The notes beneath the pieces are model-generated. The model ran no database searches, had not been told where the DNA came from, and saw nothing but the letters and a program-made list of their open reading frames with translations. A stretch of DNA of 43,545 nt from Pseudomonadota bacterium. Its GTDB lineage: Bacteria > Pseudomonadota > Gammaproteobacteria > Burkholderiales > Burkholderiaceae_C. This document shows positions 18,565 through 27,358 of the stretch, in pieces. The stretch covers positions 1 to 43,545 of the forward strand of contig JAFEEF010000070.1 in the NCBI GenBank assembly GCA_018241265.1, written 5' to 3'. Position 1 is the first letter of the stretch, and the number at the start of each line of letters is the position of its first letter. The translations under genes were made by a program, and so were the position numbers.

Positions 18565-19989
18565 ATGACGCGCACCTACCCGGAGCTGCTCGACTGGAGC
18601 TTGGCCGAGCTGTCGCGGCGCATCAAGCAGCGCGAGGTTTCCCCGGTCGAGGTGGTCGACGCCACGCTGGCGCGCATCGCGGCCGTCGATCCGAAGCTCT
18701 CGGCCTACATCACGGTCTTCGACGAGCAGGCGCGCCAGGTCGCGAAGGCCGCCGAGACGATGATCGCGGCCGGCCACGACCTCGGCCCGCTGCATGGCGT
18801 GCCGATCGGGCTGAAGGACAACCTCGCGACCGCGGGCCAGCGCACGACCGCGGGCAGCAAGATCCTCGCCGACTGGCATCCGGCGCACGACGCCACCGTG
18901 ACGAGCCGGTTGCGCCGTGCGGGCGCGATCTTCACCGGCAAGCTCAACATGCACGAGTTCGCCTGGGGCGGCACGAGCGACAACCCGCACTACGGCGCGG
19001 TGCGCAACCCGTGGAATACCGAGCGCTTCCCGGCCGGATCGAGCGGCGGCTCGGGCGCAGCGGTGGCGGCCCGCATGTGCTTCGGCGCGATCGGCACCGA
19101 TACCGGCGGATCGATCCGGCTGCCGTCGGCGATCAACGGCATCGCCGGCATCCGGCCGACCTACGGGCGCGTCAGCAACCACGGCATCATTCCGCTCGCG
19201 TGGAGCATGGACACCGCCGGACCGATGGCGCGGACGGTCGAGGACTGCGCGCTGATGTTCGGCGCCATCGCCGGCCATGACGCGGCCGATCCGGCCTCGG
19301 CGCGCGTCGCGACGCACGACTATCTCGCGAGGCTGCGCGACGGCGTGCAGGGCTTGCGCATCGGCATCGTGCCCGGCTACTTCTTCCACCACCTGCAGCC
19401 GCCCGTGCACGCTGCGGTGACGGCGGCGCTGAAGACGCTCGAAGACGCGGGTGCCGTGGTCGTCGAGGTGGGCATCGACAACATCCACGGCAACATCTCG
19501 GCGCAGCTCACGATCGAGTCGGCCGAGCCCAGCACCTACCACCAGCGCTGGCTGCGCGAGCGGCCCGACGACTACGGCGCCGACGTGCGCACGCTGCTCG
19601 AAGTGGGCGAACTGCTGCTCGCGACCCACTACCTGCAGGCGCAGCGCTACCGGTCCCTCTTGCGCAACGAGTTCCTCGCGGCGTTCGCGACGAAGGTCGA
19701 CGTCTTCCTCTGCCCGACCCTGCCGTTCACCGCGGTGCCGGTCGGCGCGATGGAGGTCGTGATCGAGAACGGCGAGTCCGAGGACATGCTGTCGGCGATC
19801 ATGCAGTACACCGGCGTGCCCAGCCTCACCGGCCTGCCGGCCCTCGCCGTCCCGTGCGGCTTCGACCCCGACGGCCTGCCGATCGGCATGCAGCTCATCG
19901 GCAAGCCGTTCGACGAGGCCACGCTGTTCCGAACCGGCGCAGCCTTCCAGGCGCTGACCGACTTCCATACCAGGGCGCCGCGGATCTGA
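18565..19989 (+). CDS. Amidase, AtzE/GatA-like
   Basis: Amidase-signature hydrolase, 474 residues, cytoplasmic. The Ser-cisSer-Lys triad is Lys84 (GLKDN), Ser159 (AGSSGGSG) and Ser183 (GTDTGGSIR). Length and the C-terminal PDGLPIGMQLIGKPFDEATL are as in AtzE and GatA relatives. Two bases separate it from the AtzG-like gene, so the products probably form a complex. It differs clearly from the rhodococcal-type amidase at 10184 (different spacing, no Cys after the second Ser), so the island carries two amidases of different branches plus a formamidase. It is not GatA proper: no gatB follows. Confidence 0.91.
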   Translation: MTRTYPELLDWSLAELSRRIKQREVSPVEVVDATLARIAAVDPKLSAYITVFDEQARQVAKAAETMIAAGHDLGPLHGVPIGLKDNLATAGQRTTAGSKILADWHPAHDATVTSRLRRAGAIFTGKLNMHEFAWGGTSDNPHYGAVRNPWNTERFPAGSSGGSGAAVAARMCFGAIGTDTGGSIRLPSAINGIAGIRPTYGRVSNHGIIPLAWSMDTAGPMARTVEDCALMFGAIAGHDAADPASARVATHDYLARLRDGVQGLRIGIVPGYFFHHLQPPVHAAVTAALKTLEDAGAVVVEVGIDNIHGNISAQLTIESAEPSTYHQRWLRERPDDYGADVRTLLEVGELLLATHYLQAQRYRSLLRNEFLAAFATKVDVFLCPTLPFTAVPVGAMEVVIENGESEDMLSAIMQYTGVPSLTGLPALAVPCGFDPDGLPIGMQLIGKPFDEATLFRTGAAFQALTDFHTRAPRI

Positions 19990-20058
19990 GCGTCCCTGCG
20001 GTTGCAAGCGGGCGTGGCGGTCGCACAATGAGGCAAGCTCACGAGGAGACCCACCACC

Positions 20059-21747
20059 ATGCCCCAACTCAGCTATGTCCACGGCGCATCGAGCAAGCCG
20101 CTGATCGGGCAGACCATCGGCAAGTTCTTCGACGAGGCTTGCGCGCGCCACGCGGCGCGCGAGGCGCTCGTGTCGCGCCACCAGGGCGTGCGCATGACCT
20201 ACGGCCAGATGCGCGAGCAGGTCGACGTGCTCGCTTGCGCACTGATCCGGCTCGGCCTCCAACCCGGCGAGCGCATCGGCATCTGGTCGCAGAACAACCG
20301 GGAATGGGCGTTGACGCAGTTCGCGACCGCGAAGGCCGGCCTCGTGCTCGTCAACATCAATCCGGCCTACCGGCGCAGCGAGCTCGAATACGCGCTCAAC
20401 AAGGTCGGCTGCAAGGCGCTGATCCTCGCGCCGTCTTTCAAGACGACCGACTACCTCGAAATGGTCAACGACCTGGCGCCGGAGCTGGCCGGCGCCAGGC
20501 CGGGTGCGCTGCAGAGCGCGAAGCTGCCCGAGCTGCGCATCGTGGTCCGGCTCGGCGCCGCCAAGACGCCGGGCGCCTACAACTTCGACGAGCTGATGAC
20601 GCCGCCGTCGCGCGACGAGTTGGCCGCGCTGCAGGCGCTCGGCGAGCAGTTGCAGTTCGACGACGCGGTGAACATCCAGTTCACGTCCGGCACGACCGGT
20701 CATCCGAAAGGCGCGACGTTGTCGCACCACAACATCCTGAACAACGGCTATTTCGTCGGCGAAGCGATCAAGCTGACGCCGGAAGACCGGCTCTGCATCC
20801 CCGTGCCGCTGTACCACTGCTTCGGCATGGTGATGGCCAACCTCGGCTGCCTGACGCACGGCTCGACGATGGTCTATCCATCGGAAGGCTTCGATCCGCT
20901 CGCGAGCCTGACGGCGATCTCGGATGAGCGGTGCACCGCCTGCTACGGCGTGCCGACGATGTTCATCGCGATGCTCGATCATCCACGGTTCGAGAGCTTC
21001 GACCTGTCGCACCTGCGCACCGGCATCATGGCCGGCAGCCCGTGCCCGATCGAGGTGATGAAGCGCGTCGTCGACCAGATGCACATGGGCGAGGTGACGA
21101 TCGCCTACGGCATGACCGAGACGTCGCCGGTGTCGTTCCAGAGCGCTACCTCCGATCCGCTGGAGCGCCGCGTCTCGACGGTCGGCCGCATCCAGCCGCA
21201 TTGCGAGGTGAAGATCGTCGACACCGACGGCCGCATCGTGCCGCGCGGCACGCCGGGCGAGCTGTGCACGCGCGCCTATTCGGTGATGCTCGGCTACTGG
21301 AACGACGAGGCGAAGACGCGCGAGGCGATCGACAACGGGGGCTGGATGCACACCGGCGACCTCGCGACGATCGACGACGAGGGCTACTGCAACATCGTCG
21401 GCCGCATCAAGGACCTCGTGATCCGCGGCGGCGAGAACCTCTATCCGCGCGAGATCGAGGAATACCTCTATCGCCATCCGAAGGTGCAGGACGTGCAGGT
21501 GATCGGCGTGCCCGACGCGAAGTACGGCGAGGAGCTGTGCGCCTGCATCGTCGTGCGGCCCGGCGAGACCTTGACGCAGGAAGAGGTCGCGGCGTTCTGC
21601 CGCGGCCAGATCGCGCACCAGAAGATCCCGCGCTACGTGAAGGTCGTCGACGCCTTCCCGATGACGATCACCGGCAAGATCCAGAAGTTCATGATGCGCG
21701 AGCAGATGAAGAAGGAACTGGGTCTGCAGGACACCAAAACGGCTTGA
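20059..21747 (+). CDS. AMP-dependent acyl-CoA synthetase (FadD/ACSF2-like)
   Basis: Adenylate-forming ligase that would convert a carboxylic acid, CoA and ATP into acyl-CoA. The 562-residue protein has the P-loop-like [18 protein letters not shown] (about residues 214-231), the [10 protein letters not shown] motif (about 352-361), the hinge-containing [16 protein letters not shown] and the C-terminal catalytic Lys in [10 protein letters not shown]. It resembles ACSF2-type medium-chain synthetases. It follows the amidase by 69 bases with AGGAGA before the ATG, and precedes a second synthetase by 10 bases. In context it would activate the acid released by the amidases; chain length is not known. 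Confidence 0.92.
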   Translation: MPQLSYVHGASSKPLIGQTIGKFFDEACARHAAREALVSRHQGVRMTYGQMREQVDVLACALIRLGLQPGERIGIWSQNNREWALTQFATAKAGLVLVNINPAYRRSELEYALNKVGCKALILAPSFKTTDYLEMVNDLAPELAGARPGALQSAKLPELRIVVRLGAAKTPGAYNFDELMTPPSRDELAALQALGEQLQFDDAVNIQFTSGTTGHPKGATLSHHNILNNGYFVGEAIKLTPEDRLCIPVPLYHCFGMVMANLGCLTHGSTMVYPSEGFDPLASLTAISDERCTACYGVPTMFIAMLDHPRFESFDLSHLRTGIMAGSPCPIEVMKRVVDQMHMGEVTIAYGMTETSPVSFQSATSDPLERRVSTVGRIQPHCEVKIVDTDGRIVPRGTPGELCTRAYSVMLGYWNDEAKTREAIDNGGWMHTGDLATIDDEGYCNIVGRIKDLVIRGGENLYPREIEEYLYRHPKVQDVQVIGVPDAKYGEELCACIVVRPGETLTQEEVAAFCRGQIAHQKIPRYVKVVDAFPMTITGKIQKFMMREQMKKELGLQDTKTA

Positions 21748-21757
21748 CCCCACGACC

Positions 21758-23443
21758 ATGAACGAATCGCTGAAACGCTTCCGCGCCGCGCGCGACTCCC
21801 TGCTGCAGCACCGCGGCGACGCCGCGCGCGCGCATGCCGACTTCCGCTGGCCGGAGCTCGACACCTTCAACTGGGCGCTCGACCACTTCGACGAGATGGC
21901 GCGCGACAACGACGCGACCGCGCTGTGGATCATCGGCGACGACGGGCGCGAGGAGAAGGTCGGCTTCGACGCGATGCGCACGCGCTCGAACCAGGTCGCC
22001 AACTACCTCGAAGGCCTGGGCGTGCAGCGCGGCGACCGCGTGCTGCTGATGCTCGGCAACGAAGTGCCGCTGTGGGAGGTGATGCTCGCCTGCATCAAGA
22101 TCGGCGCGGTGATGATCCCGGCGACGCACCTCTTGACGCGCGACGACCTGCAGGACCGGCTGACGCGCGGCGAGGTCAAGCACATCGTGACCAACCCGAC
22201 GCTGGCGCCGAAGTTCGACGGCCTCGCGCCCGAGCTCACGCGCATCGTGGCCGGCGGCGCGGTGACCGGCTGGCACGACCTCGCCGAGTCGCGCGCCAAG
22301 AGCGGCGACTACGTCGCGCTGGTCGAGACGCGGCCCGACGAGCCGCTGCTGCTCTACTTCACGTCCGGCACGACGAGCCTGCCGAAGCTCGTCGAGCACA
22401 CGCACCAGAGCTATCCGGTCGGCCACCTGTCGACGATGTACTGGATCGGCCTGCAACGCGGCGACGTGCACTGGAACATCTCGTCGCCCGGCTGGGCCAA
22501 GCATGCGTGGAGCTGCTTCTTCGCGCCGTGGATCGTCGGCGCGACGATCTTCGTCTTCAACTACGTGCGCTTCGATGCCAGGCGCGTGCTGCAGACCCTG
22601 GTCGACAAGCGCGTGACGACCTTGTGCGCGCCGCCGACGGTGTGGCGCATGCTGATCCAGGAGAAGCTCGCCGATTACCGCATCTCGCTGCGCGAGGTGG
22701 TCGGCGCGGGCGAGCCGTTGAACCCCGAAGTCATCGAGCAGGTGCGCGCCGGCTGGAACCTGACGATCCGCGACGGCTACGGCCAGACCGAGACCACCGC
22801 GCAGATCGGCAATCCGCCCGGCCAATTGCTGAAGCCCGGTTCGATGGGCCTGCCGCTGCCGGGCTATCCGATCGTGCTGCTGGACGCGGACGATCGCCCG
22901 TCGGACGAAGGCGAGATCGCGATCGACCTGTCGGCCCGCCCGGTCGCGCTGATGCGCGGCTATGCGAAGGACGAAGGCCGCACCGCCGACGCGATGCGCG
23001 GCGGGTACTACCGCACCGGCGACGTCGCGAGCCGCGATGCCGACGGCTACATCACCTACGTCGGCCGCGCCGACGATGTGTTCAAGGCGAGCGACTACCG
23101 CATCAGCCCGTTCGAGCTCGAGAGCGTGCTGATCGAGCATCCGGCCGTGGCCGAAGCGGCGGTGGTGCCGTCGCCCGATCCGTTGAAGCTCGCGGTGCCC
23201 AAGGCCTTCGTGACGCTGGTCGCGGGACAGACGCCCGATGCGGCGACGGCGCAGAGCATCCTCGCGTTCTGCCGCGAGCGCCTCGCGCCCTACAAGCGCA
23301 TCCGCCGGCTCGAGTTCATGGAGCTGCCGAAGACGATCTCCGGCAAGATCCGGCGTGTCGAGATGCGCAAGCGCGAGGAGGCGCGGGCCGTGCCGGTGGT
23401 GCGGGGCGAGGGGGAGTACTTCGACGATCAGTTTTCGGCGTAG
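21758..23443 (+). CDS. AMP-dependent acyl-CoA synthetase (ACSM/acetyl-CoA synthetase-like)
   Basis: Second acyl-CoA synthetase, 561 residues, from another branch of the family: WALDHFDEMA near the N-terminus, P-loop YFTSGTTSLPKLVEHTH (about residues 203-219), SSPGWAKHAWSCFFAPW as in ACSM/MbcS-type medium- or branched-chain synthetases, GYGQTETT (about 342-349) and catalytic Lys in KTISGKIRRVEMR. Ten bases after the preceding gene, so co-transcribed. It is the last gene of the island; its 3' end faces ruvB with 58 bases between them. Two synthetases in tandem suggest that acids of different size or shape are activated. Confidence 0.92.
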   Translation: MNESLKRFRAARDSLLQHRGDAARAHADFRWPELDTFNWALDHFDEMARDNDATALWIIGDDGREEKVGFDAMRTRSNQVANYLEGLGVQRGDRVLLMLGNEVPLWEVMLACIKIGAVMIPATHLLTRDDLQDRLTRGEVKHIVTNPTLAPKFDGLAPELTRIVAGGAVTGWHDLAESRAKSGDYVALVETRPDEPLLLYFTSGTTSLPKLVEHTHQSYPVGHLSTMYWIGLQRGDVHWNISSPGWAKHAWSCFFAPWIVGATIFVFNYVRFDARRVLQTLVDKRVTTLCAPPTVWRMLIQEKLADYRISLREVVGAGEPLNPEVIEQVRAGWNLTIRDGYGQTETTAQIGNPPGQLLKPGSMGLPLPGYPIVLLDADDRPSDEGEIAIDLSARPVALMRGYAKDEGRTADAMRGGYYRTGDVASRDADGYITYVGRADDVFKASDYRISPFELESVLIEHPAVAEAAVVPSPDPLKLAVPKAFVTLVAGQTPDAATAQSILAFCRERLAPYKRIRRLEFMELPKTISGKIRRVEMRKREEARAVPVVRGEGEYFDDQFSA

Positions 23444-23501
23444 GGCGCGGCTTCGGGAAGCCTGCTCCGGCACGCGAGGTTTCTTGGCGCCTCGGCCTCT
23501 G

Positions 23502-24569
23502 CTACGCCCCGAACAGATCCCCGCCCGCGGCTTGCGGCGGCGCGACGCCCAGGTGCCGGTACGCGGCCAAGGTCGCGATCCGCCCGCGCGGTGTGCGCTG
23601 CAGGTAGCCCTGCTGGATCAGGTACGGCTCGATCACGTCCTCGATCGTGTCGCGCTCTTCGCCGATCGCCGCGGCGACGTTGTCGAGGCCGACCGGTCCG
23701 CCGTCGAAGCGGTGCACGACCGCTTCGAGAAGCTTGCGGTCCATGATGTCGAAGCCCTGCGGATCGACGTCGAGCATGCGCAGCGCCGCATCGGCCAGCG
23801 TCTTGACGATGCGGCCGTCGCCCTTCACGTCGGCATAGTCGCGCACTCTGCGCAGCAGGCGGTTGGCGATGCGCGGGGTGCCGCGCGAGCGGCGTGCGAT
23901 CTCGTACGCGCCTTCGTCGTCGGCCGGCACGTCGAGCAGCCCGGCCGAGCGGCGCACGATGCGTGCAAGCTCTTCGGCGCTGTAGAACTCGAGCCGCGCG
24001 ACGATGCCGAAGCGGTCGCGCAGCGGGTTGGTCAGCATGCCGGCGCGCGTCGTCGCGCCGATCAAGGTGAACGGCTGCAGGTCGAGCTTGATCGAGCGTG
24101 CCGCCGGGCCTTCGCCGATCATGATGTCGATCTGGTAGTCCTCGAGCGCCGGATAGAGGATCTCCTCGACGACCGGGCTCAGCCGGTGGATCTCGTCGAT
24201 GAAGAGCACGTCGTTGCGCTCCAGGTTGGTGAGGATCGCGGCCAGGTCCTTGGGCTTCTCGAGCACCGGCCCCGAGGTCTGGCGCAGGTTCACGCCGAGC
24301 TCGTGGGCGATGATGTGGCTGAGGGTCGTCTTGCCGAGACCCGGCGGGCCGAACAGCAGCACATGGTCGAGTGCCTCGGCGCGCTTCTTCGCGGCGCCGA
24401 TGAAGATCTCGAGCTGCTCGCGCACCTTGGCCTGTCCGACGTATTCGGCCAGGCCCTTGGGCCGCAGCGCGCGTTCGATCGCCTCTTCGTTCGGCGACAC
24501 CGGCGCGGCGCCGACGATGCGCGCGCTGCTCGGGCCGCGCGGGGCGAAGTCGTCGGTGTGGATACTCAT
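23502..24569 (-). CDS. ruvB: Holliday junction branch-migration helicase RuvB
   Basis: AAA+ motor that drives branch migration with RuvA at Holliday junctions. The 355-residue protein shows Walker [10 protein letters not shown], Walker B/sensor [14 protein letters not shown], the beta-hairpin region [12 protein letters not shown], sensor 1 IGATTRAG and the C-terminal winged-helix domain with [12 protein letters not shown] and YLQRTPRGR. Length is normal. ruvA lies on the same strand 1.4 kb upstream with two plus-strand genes in between, so the usual ruvA-ruvB operon is split. Confidence 0.97.
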   Translation of the reverse strand: MSIHTDDFAPRGPSSARIVGAAPVSPNEEAIERALRPKGLAEYVGQAKVREQLEIFIGAAKKRAEALDHVLLFGPPGLGKTTLSHIIAHELGVNLRQTSGPVLEKPKDLAAILTNLERNDVLFIDEIHRLSPVVEEILYPALEDYQIDIMIGEGPAARSIKLDLQPFTLIGATTRAGMLTNPLRDRFGIVARLEFYSAEELARIVRRSAGLLDVPADDEGAYEIARRSRGTPRIANRLLRRVRDYADVKGDGRIVKTLADAALRMLDVDPQGFDIMDRKLLEAVVHRFDGGPVGLDNVAAAIGEERDTIEDVIEPYLIQQGYLQRTPRGRIATLAAYRHLGVAPPQAAGGDLFGA

Positions 24570-24628
24570 GCGGCATTATGAGCGCCGCTCCGGCATCATC
24601 ACGGACCCGCCATCCCTTCCGCTCTCCG

Positions 24629-25096
24629 ATGTTCAAGCTCTCCAAGCCCTTGCTTGCCGGCACCGCTGCCGCGCTGTTCGCGCTCGCCGCGCAGGCCCAT
24701 GACTACCAGGCCGGCAGCATCGCGATCGGTCATCCGTATGCACGCTCGACGGTGCCGGCGCAGGTCAACGGCGGCGCCTTCCTCAGCCTGAAGAACGAAG
24801 GCAGCAGCGACGACAAGCTGATCGGCGTCTCGGGCGACGTGGCCGGCAGCGTCGAGCTGCACGAGATGGCGATGGAAGGCAACGTGATGAAGATGCGCCA
24901 GGTCGACGGCGTCGCGCTGCCGGCCGGCAAGACCGTGATGCTCGCGCCGGGCGGCTACCACGTGATGCTGCTCGGCCTGAAGGCGCCGCTGAAGCAAGGC
25001 GACTCGTTTCCGCTGAAGCTGACCTTCGAGAAGGCCGGCACGACGACCGTCACGGTCGACGTCGAAGGCGCGGCGGCCGACCATTCGAAGCACTGA
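24629..25096 (+). CDS. PCuAC copper chaperone, periplasmic
   Basis: Periplasmic Cu(I) carrier that helps load the CuA site of cytochrome oxidase. The 155-residue protein begins MFKLSKPLLAGTAAALFALAAQAHD, a Sec signal peptide with likely cleavage after AQA. The copper motif is visible: HEMAM, then VMKMR and, about 21 residues later, GGYHVMLLG, giving the family H-x-M pattern. The frame is open to 24578, but the ATG at 24629 gives the proper signal peptide. It is divergent from ruvB and unrelated to it in function. Confidence 0.92.
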   Translation: MFKLSKPLLAGTAAALFALAAQAHDYQAGSIAIGHPYARSTVPAQVNGGAFLSLKNEGSSDDKLIGVSGDVAGSVELHEMAMEGNVMKMRQVDGVALPAGKTVMLAPGGYHVMLLGLKAPLKQGDSFPLKLTFEKAGTTTVTVDVEGAAADHSKH

Positions 25097-25209
25097 TTTT
25101 TTCGTACGACCATCGGCGAAGACGGCATATCGACCCTCGACCCGGGGATGGGCCGACGCGGGCGCTGCCTCTAATCTCGCGCTCGTTTGCAGTCGATCAC
25201 TGACGAGCC

Positions 25210-25977
25210 ATGCCCACCCGCCTGATGCCGGCCCTCGCGCCGTTGACCCTCGCGCTCTCCACCCTGGCCGCGCAGGCCGCGCCCTCGCCGGTGGCGCAAT
25301 ACGACTTCAACGGCACGCTCGCATCGAGCGTCGCCGGCGCGCCCGCGCTCAGCGTCACCGATCCGCTCGGCCAGAGCGGCTTCGTGACCGACAGCGTGAT
25401 GGGCACGACGAAGTCGGTGTGGAACTTCCAGGGCGCGGCCAGCCCGGTGACCGATCAGGCCGGTCTCACGCTCGACAGCACGGGACTCCTGACGCGCAAC
25501 GACACGTACTCGCTCGAGATGGTGTTCAAGTTCACCGATCGCGAGAACGCCTGGCGCCGGATCGTCGACGTGTCGAGCCGGCAGACCGATGACGGCTTCT
25601 ACGTCGATCCGAGCAACAACCTCGACGTGTACCCGATCGGCGGCGGCGCGCCGTTCACGAACGACGTCTACCACGACGTGTTCCTGGTCGACAACGCCGG
25701 CATCGTGACGTTCTACCTCGACGGCTCCGCGCAGGCCACGCTGACGACGACGGTGATGAACATCGACGCCAGCAACCACATCAACTTCTTCCTCGACAAC
25801 GTCGTCGGCGGCGGCCAGGGCGAATATTCGAGCGGCAGCATCTCGATGGTCCGCCTGTACGACGAGGCGTTGACGGCGGTTCCGCCGCCGCCGGTACCCG
25901 AGCCTGCCGCGGGTGCGCTGATGCTCGCCGGCCTGGGCGCTGTCGGCTACCTGGCGCGGCGTCGCCGCGCCGCGTGA
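25210..25977 (+). CDS. PEP-CTERM sorting domain protein with LamG-like fold
   Basis: Secreted, envelope- or matrix-anchored protein of unknown role. The 255-residue product has an N-terminal Sec signal (about 1-23, ending AAQA), a concanavalin/LamG-like beta-sandwich (about 24-220; marks include YSLEMVFKFTDRENAWRRIVD and GEYSSGSISMVRLYDEAL), and a C-terminal PEP-CTERM signal: VPEPAAGALMLAG, a hydrophobic helix and the RRRR tail. Such proteins are processed by an exosortase, which is not in the window. It is inserted between ruvB and ruvA on the opposite strand, 7 bases from the end of ruvA. Confidence 0.88.
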   Translation: MPTRLMPALAPLTLALSTLAAQAAPSPVAQYDFNGTLASSVAGAPALSVTDPLGQSGFVTDSVMGTTKSVWNFQGAASPVTDQAGLTLDSTGLLTRNDTYSLEMVFKFTDRENAWRRIVDVSSRQTDDGFYVDPSNNLDVYPIGGGAPFTNDVYHDVFLVDNAGIVTFYLDGSAQATLTTTVMNIDASNHINFFLDNVVGGGQGEYSSGSISMVRLYDEALTAVPPPPVPEPAAGALMLAGLGAVGYLARRRRAA

Positions 25978-25984
25978 TCTCCGG

Positions 25985-26557
25985 CTACTTCGCGAGCGAC
26001 TTCAGCGCGAGCTTGATGCCGTCGCTGACGCCGACGTCCGGCGGCAGCGCCTTCAATGCGGCCGCGGCCTCGCGGTCGTTGTAGCCGAGCGCGAGCAGCG
26101 CCTGCAGGATGTCGGCCTGCGCCGCGCCGGTCGGATGCGCCGGCTGGACGAGCGCATCGCCGAGCTTGCCCTTCAGTTCGAGCAGCAGCCGCTCGGCCGT
26201 CTTCTTGCCGATGCCCGGCACCTTCACGAGCCGGCCGCTCTCCTGCAGGCCGACCGCCTGCGCGAGCTCGGCGACGCTCAGCCCCGACAGGATCGCGAGC
26301 GCGGTGCGCGGGCCGATGCCGGAGATCTTCACGAGCAGGCGGAACGTCGCGCGCTCGTCGTGCGTCAGGAAGCCGTAGAGGAGCTGCGCGTCCTCGCGCA
26401 CCACGAAGTGCGTCAGCAGGGTGACGCGCTCGCCGATGCCGGGCAGGTTGTAGAAGCTGCTCATCGGCACGTCGACCTCGTAGCCGACGCCGTTGACATC
26501 GATGAGCAACTGCGGCGGCGCCTTGGCCGCGAGCGTTCCGGTGAGGCTTCCGATCAT
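25985..26557 (-). CDS. ruvA: Holliday junction DNA helicase subunit RuvA
   Basis: Tetrameric junction-binding protein that targets RuvB. The start at 26557 gives a 190-residue protein beginning MIGSLTGTL, the usual RuvA N-terminus and length, although the frame stays open far upstream. Domain I (1-62), two helix-hairpin-helix motifs in domain II ([17 protein letters not shown] and [17 protein letters not shown]) and the C-terminal RuvB-binding domain III (about 140-190, [18 protein letters not shown]) are all visible. The gene is divergent from the TIR gene at 26717; ruvC, often its upstream neighbour, is not in the window. Confidence 0.96.
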   Translation of the reverse strand: MIGSLTGTLAAKAPPQLLIDVNGVGYEVDVPMSSFYNLPGIGERVTLLTHFVVREDAQLLYGFLTHDERATFRLLVKISGIGPRTALAILSGLSVAELAQAVGLQESGRLVKVPGIGKKTAERLLLELKGKLGDALVQPAHPTGAAQADILQALLALGYNDREAAAALKALPPDVGVSDGIKLALKSLAK

Positions 26558-26716
26558 GCCGGGATTATCGCGACAGGCTTTGCCGCGCTCGCGCGCCGGC
26601 TGCCGCATCCCAAATCCATAGGATGCCGGGCGCGACGGAGGGACTATCGCTGGCGGATCGGGCCGGCTAGCATCCCCGCTGCGCAGCCTCCACGCGCGCG
26701 TCGCGCGAGCTCGTCG

Positions 26717-27358
26717 ATGCCTCAGTTCCAGTATTCCTGCTTCATCAGCTACAGCCATGGCGAGGAGGAACTCGTCAACGGCTTCGTCGCCCAGTTCAAG
26801 ACGGCGTTGAAGGGGGAATTGGAGACGCTGATCGACCGCAAGGCCTTCATCGACGAGGACATTCCCGTCGGCGCCATCTGGGAGCCCAAGCTCGCGCAGG
26901 CGCTGTGCCATTCGGTGTGCATGGTGCTGATCTACACGCCCATCTATGGGCAGAAGGATTTCTGCCGGCGCGAGTTCGAGGCGATGCAGCAAGTGGAAAC
27001 CCGGCGGCAATCGCTGCTGCCGGGCGTATCTCCGCTCGGCCTCATCATCCCGGTCGTGATGCGCGGCTTTCAGCGCCTGCCGCCGCCGCTCGGCCCCCGC
27101 CAGGCGCTGGACTTCTCGAAGTTCACGCTGGCCGACGTGCAGATCAACCGCCATCCCTGCTTCGCCGATCAGGTGCGCAAGGTGGCCGAGCGTATCCAGG
27201 AGCACTTCGAGGTGCTGCAGGATCTGGAAGACAGGGCCTGCGAGCACTGCCGGGGTTTCCAGTTGCCGCCGGCGCCGCCGGCCAGCACCTGGCGCACCGC
27301 CCTGGCGGCCGGCGCGGGTGCGGGTGCCGGCTGGGCGCCCGCCTTCGTGAACCGGTGA
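26717..27358 (+). CDS. TIR-domain protein, probable NADase-type effector or signal enzyme
   Basis: A 213-residue protein with a TIR domain over about residues 4-145. Marks: strand A with FISYSH (9-14), the BB-loop region FIDEDIPVG (44-52), strand [12 protein letters not shown] (67-77) and FCRREFEAM (82-90), where Glu86 fits the catalytic Glu of the WCxxE motif of NAD-cleaving TIR domains. So it may hydrolyse or cyclise NAD+; this is inference. The tail (150-213) has a CxxC pair (Cys175, Cys178) and a Gly/Ala-rich end with no clear domain. Its TGA overlaps the ATG of the next gene by one base, so the two are coupled. No strong ribosome site precedes the ATG. I know no named defence system with this pair. 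Confidence 0.85.
   Translation: MPQFQYSCFISYSHGEEELVNGFVAQFKTALKGELETLIDRKAFIDEDIPVGAIWEPKLAQALCHSVCMVLIYTPIYGQKDFCRREFEAMQQVETRRQSLLPGVSPLGLIIPVVMRGFQRLPPPLGPRQALDFSKFTLADVQINRHPCFADQVRKVAERIQEHFEVLQDLEDRACEHCRGFQLPPAPPASTWRTALAAGAGAGAGWAPAFVNR

Noticed and set aside
18565-19989. GatA of the tRNA amidotransferase
   Set aside because: The triad and length fit, but gatB is absent and the small partner resembles AtzG more than GatC; the context is amide catabolism.
18091-22002. A 1303-codon open frame on the minus strand under the SDR, amidase and acyl-CoA synthetase genes
   Set aside because: It crosses several real genes and intergenic regions, and its translation is typical of GC-rich shadow frames (Arg/His/Val/Asp repeats). 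No domain is seen.
23449-23462. GGCTT-CGGG-AAGCC stem between the acyl-CoA synthetase and ruvB as a bidirectional terminator
   Set aside because: Only 5 bp and no T-run on either side.
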